DNA of 8,198 nt. Origin: JAGOUY01 sp964541725 (GTDB lineage Bacteria > Patescibacteriota > Patescibacteriia > 2-12-FULL-60-25). The notes below the pieces were generated by a model, which saw only the letters and a list, made by a program, of their open reading frames with translations, was not told the origin of the DNA and did not search any database. The stretch is from the NCBI GenBank assembly GCA_964541725.1, contig CAZIQG010000054.1, positions 1 through 8,198 on the forward strand, given 5' to 3'. The position numbers and the translations under genes were made by a program. This document shows, piece after piece, positions 6,233-8,198 of the stretch. The first letter of the stretch is position 1. The number at the start of each line of letters is the position of its first letter.

Positions 6233-7159
6233 ATGACCATGATTCTTGCGCTTAACTTAAGCGACCAAATTATTTTGGCAGCCGATACTATGGTCACAAA
6301 AGAAATCGAATCTAGACGTGAAGTCGTCGGCTATTACCCAAAGCTACAGCCCTACTGTCATAAAGATGAGAACGGTTTTGTGGCGTGCATGTATGCAGGC
6401 AATTTGAAATTCTCACGCTTTCTCGCAAAAGAAGTCGCAGGAGCGATCGATAATGGTCGTCTGTCGACTGACGTTAACCAGCTTAGAGCAGAGATCGGAG
6501 AATTCCTTGAAGCGGTTGGTAAAACTTTTCGAGGAAAGGACGAGGAAAAGGAATGCGTGCTGATCGTCGCTGGTACAGGGTCTAAAAACTCGGTCAAACC
6601 GTTTAATGTGTCCAGGTTTAGTGACATGATGGGGTCAGATGCTTTTCGTGTCGAAGACGAAATGCTGGCTCAGGCTATAGGCAATCCCGCTATACCAGGG
6701 TTTGCCGAACACACAACTTGGCTACCTATACGAGATCAACTCGTCTTCTCATTTAAAATTAACTACAATAAAAGCATCTTTGGGGAAGGAGAAGCTGGGC
6801 GGATGCATTCCGTCATTTGCGCTGGCAGCAGAAGCTTATCTGAAAAAGAAAAGCTCATAATGATACGACATTTTATTAGCCGAAGAGACTTCTCAAAAGA
6901 AGGGATGGATATTGTAAACTTTCTACGAAAAAACTTTTCTGAATCTATTGGCGGAGCCGTTATGATCGGTGTGATTGATAAGCGCGGCCCTTTAGTTTAT
7001 TGCAACTACGAACTTGACCGATCAGGCCCAAGGCATCATACGAACTGGTCTATAGCCCCTGAGAATCCTTTTATAGCGATAGATCCCGACGAAAAGAGGA
7101 TTGATCTTATGCAGCTTCATTGGGACGAAGAGAGCAATGTGGGTGGTATGAAAATCTAA
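6233..7159 (+). CDS. Proteasome-beta/HslV-like Ntn hydrolase
   Basis: This is a 308-residue protein with the marks of the proteasome beta-subunit fold. It begins MTMILALNL. Removal of the first Met would expose Thr as residue 1, and Asp then falls at mature position 17 and Thr at 21 (LAADTMVT), as in proteasome beta and HslV. The Lys33 equivalent is probably Lys37 of the ORF in YYPKLQ, with a 3-residue insertion. YAG (54-56) occupies the Gly47 region. SESIGGAVMIGVIDKRG (236-252) matches the late Ser-Gly-Gly strand of the family. At 308 residues it is longer than typical HslV (about 175) or beta subunits (about 200), with extra sequence at about 115-190 and in the tail. No ATPase partner such as HslU or Mpa lies next to it; the nearest AAA+ gene is ietA. 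ATG 6239 would delete the Thr, so 6233 is the functional start. Substrate unknown. Confidence 0.82.
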   Translation: MTMILALNLSDQIILAADTMVTKEIESRREVVGYYPKLQPYCHKDENGFVACMYAGNLKFSRFLAKEVAGAIDNGRLSTDVNQLRAEIGEFLEAVGKTFRGKDEEKECVLIVAGTGSKNSVKPFNVSRFSDMMGSDAFRVEDEMLAQAIGNPAIPGFAEHTTWLPIRDQLVFSFKINYNKSIFGEGEAGRMHSVICAGSRSLSEKEKLIMIRHFISRRDFSKEGMDIVNFLRKNFSESIGGAVMIGVIDKRGPLVYCNYELDRSGPRHHTNWSIAPENPFIAIDPDEKRIDLMQLHWDEESNVGGMKI

Positions 7160-7203
7160 TTGAGCAACAATCCTAAATCTTTAATTTTCTATAAATAACA
7201 ACA

Positions 7204-7253
7204 CCCCGACCGCAGGCGACGAGAATGTTGTCGCAATGTGATCGGGGCTTTTT
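7204..7253 (+). terminator. Two-tier intrinsic terminator after the Ntn-hydrolase gene
   Basis: CCCCGA (7204-7209) pairs with TCGGGG (7242-7247), and inside it GCGAC (7216-7220) pairs with GTCGC (7230-7234). TTTTT follows at 7249-7253. Read on the - strand, the same outer stem is followed by the T-rich TGTTGTTATTT, so it may also stop the converging gene. Confidence 0.75.
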
Positions 7254-7269
7254 CGATAGAGTTCTTTCT

Positions 7270-7293
7270 CCGAGCGAGGCTCGGTGTTTGTTG
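7270..7293 (+). terminator. Second terminator-like hairpin between the converging genes
   Basis: CCGAGC (7270-7275) and GCTCGG (7279-7284) form a perfect 6-bp stem with a GAG loop. A T-rich stretch, TGTTTGTTGTT, follows on the + strand. It backs up the terminator at 7204. It sits 25 bp before the stop codon of the - strand gene, at the change in base composition. Confidence 0.5.
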
Positions 7294-7308
7294 TTGAAGG
7301 TACACGGT

Positions 7309-8198
7309 TCAGGGCGTGAGCGTGTACGTGCCGTACGTCGGCATCTCCGCTCGGGTGAACCAGTCGTCCGAGCTCTCGGCGGTGGCGCAGTCGGCCCACG
7401 AGTGCGTGGGCGACGAACGGTCAGACCACACGAACGAGGAGGGCACGACGTAGCCGTCCCAGACGATCTCTTCGCGCACGCATCGGCCCATGCCAGTCCA
7501 CACATGCGGCCCGGGCATGTGGTACAGCCCGAAGTTCGAGCCGAGCGGGGTGAGCCGCCCGCGGTGCATGGGGTTGATGACCGCCCCCGTGCTGACCTGC
7601 ACCTGCAGGGTGTCGCCCATCTCGATCGTCCCCGTGAGCGCGAAGGCGAGGGTGTAGGTGTGGCCCGTACGGGTCACCTCCTCCTCGGTCTGCCACTCGA
7701 CGGTGATGGACGAGACGCCAGCGGCCATCGGGAACACCCAACCGACGAAACGATACTCGGAGGGGTTCACGGCGATGCCGTCACGCAGGAAGCGTGTGCC
7801 CCCCGTGGGCTGGTTCCAGCGCCTGTACCACTGGGTCGTCGCGCTGTCGGTGTTGCCGCCACGGAAGAACACCTCCACCTTCTTCACGGCGATGGGGCGT
7901 CCCGTCGAACGCACCGTGTACCGCACCTCCTGCGTACCGGACGCGAGCGTGAGGGAGGAGGGCGAGAGCAGCTCGAGGATCGGCTGCCCCAGCGGCAGCT
8001 CGGCGTCGCTCGCGGTGTCAGCCATGGGGGCGTCGACCGAGGCGTCGGCGACGAACGTGTCAGCCAGCGCATCGGACACGGCGTCCTCTGCGCTGTTGGC
8101 GTCGGAGGTCTCGGCCGCGTCCTGATCCGCATCGTTCAAGACGTCCTCGGCGACCGTCGGCGCATCCCGCGGCGCGACGTCCGTCTGTGCGCTGTCGG
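7309..8198 (-). CDS. Exported-type protein with Asp/Ala-rich linker, 5' end outside the window (partial)
   Basis: The frame is open from the window edge (8198) to TGA at 7309-7311, about 296 codons, so the start and any signal peptide lie outside. A TTG at 8137-8139 falls inside the linker and is unlikely to be the true start. The visible N-terminal 65 or so residues are a low-complexity linker of Asp, Ala, Ser, Thr and Val. Such linkers often follow a lipoprotein signal in Myxococcota and relatives. The remainder, from about LPLGQPILEL onward, is beta-rich with many Trp and Tyr. It contains three Cys (in MGRCVREE and SWADCATAE, plus none obvious elsewhere before the linker), so a disulfide is possible. 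I recognise no named family. Base and codon use (GC-rich third positions) differ strongly from the island genes. The call as a real gene is firm; the function is unknown. Confidence 0.78.
   Translation of the reverse strand, partial: DSAQTDVAPRDAPTVAEDVLNDADQDAAETSDANSAEDAVSDALADTFVADASVDAPMADTASDAELPLGQPILELLSPSSLTLASGTQEVRYTVRSTGRPIAVKKVEVFFRGGNTDSATTQWYRRWNQPTGGTRFLRDGIAVNPSEYRFVGWVFPMAAGVSSITVEWQTEEEVTRTGHTYTLAFALTGTIEMGDTLQVQVSTGAVINPMHRGRLTPLGSNFGLYHMPGPHVWTGMGRCVREEIVWDGYVVPSSFVWSDRSSPTHSWADCATAESSDDWFTRAEMPTYGTYTLTP

Larger units (their letters stand above)
7160..7308. other. Intergenic boundary with sharp change in base composition
   Basis: DNA left of this gap has moderate GC and all its genes lie on +. 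DNA to the right is GC-rich and coded on -. The gap itself holds AT-rich sequence (7160-7203) and two terminator hairpins. The imperfect inverted ends AACAACACC (7196-7204) and GGTGTTTGTTGTT (7283-7295) flank the hairpins. I see no tRNA, integrase gene or insertion-sequence end here. The boundary may be the right edge of a genomic island, or a join made during assembly. Confidence 0.55.

Noticed and set aside
7196..7295. Integron attC site
   Set aside because: The imperfect inverted ends and size are suggestive, but the RYYYAAC and GTTRRRY core motifs are not met. The hairpins read better as terminators.
7658..8125. 155-codon + strand frame in the GC-rich part
   Set aside because: GC-rich DNA gives long shadow frames. 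The - strand frame is longer, runs to the window edge and shows a coherent linker-plus-domain layout.
1..8198. CRISPR array, tRNA, rRNA or insertion-sequence ends
   Set aside because: No regularly spaced repeats, cloverleaf, rRNA-like sequence, transposase or terminal inverted repeats were found on either strand.

Overview
The window looks like the right-hand part of a mobile or defence-type island next to a very different stretch of DNA. Bases 1 to about 7200 have moderate GC (about 45% in the line I counted) and carry only + strand genes. From about 7300 the DNA is GC-rich (about 68% in the line I counted). It carries part of one - strand gene with a long Asp/Ala-rich linker, a style common in exported proteins of Myxococcota and related deltaproteobacterial lineages. 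The host is therefore probably a high-GC bacterium of that kind, and the left part is probably acquired DNA. An assembly join cannot be excluded. None of the seven complete + strand genes has a recognisable Shine-Dalgarno sequence, which again suggests a different origin.

Layout. Bases 1-120 are the C-terminal end of a UvrD-family helicase. Bases 156-343 hold a candidate structured RNA: a sigma70-like promoter, a 17-18 bp closing stem, an internal hairpin domain with a GAAA tetraloop, and an intrinsic terminator whose 5' arm is also the 3' arm of the closing stem. Three membrane-anchored genes follow closely: a 48-aa protein (363-509), a 59-aa protein (512-691) and a 335-aa protein with a divergent nuclease-like (SNase-fold) domain (711-1718).

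Bases 1812-5191 encode an AAA+ ATPase and a large subtilisin-like serine protease that match the ietA-ietS pair. That pair is known as a plasmid-stabilising toxin-antitoxin pair and as an anti-phage module. The ATPase here has a C-terminal helix-turn-helix-like tail. Next come a single-pass membrane protein of unknown function (5323-6162), whose promoter region has a tandem 10-bp repeat, and a stand-alone proteasome-beta/HslV-type Ntn hydrolase (6233-7159) with an N-terminal Thr, the Asp and the Lys of the catalytic set. Two terminator hairpins (7204-7253 and 7270-7293) close the + strand cluster.

Working together. IetA and IetS are expected to act as one unit, with the ATPase controlling the protease. 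Whether the membrane proteins and the Ntn hydrolase belong to the same system is inference from adjacency and orientation. If they do, this would be an extended IetAS locus with two unrelated protease folds, membrane-anchored partners and a regulatory RNA.
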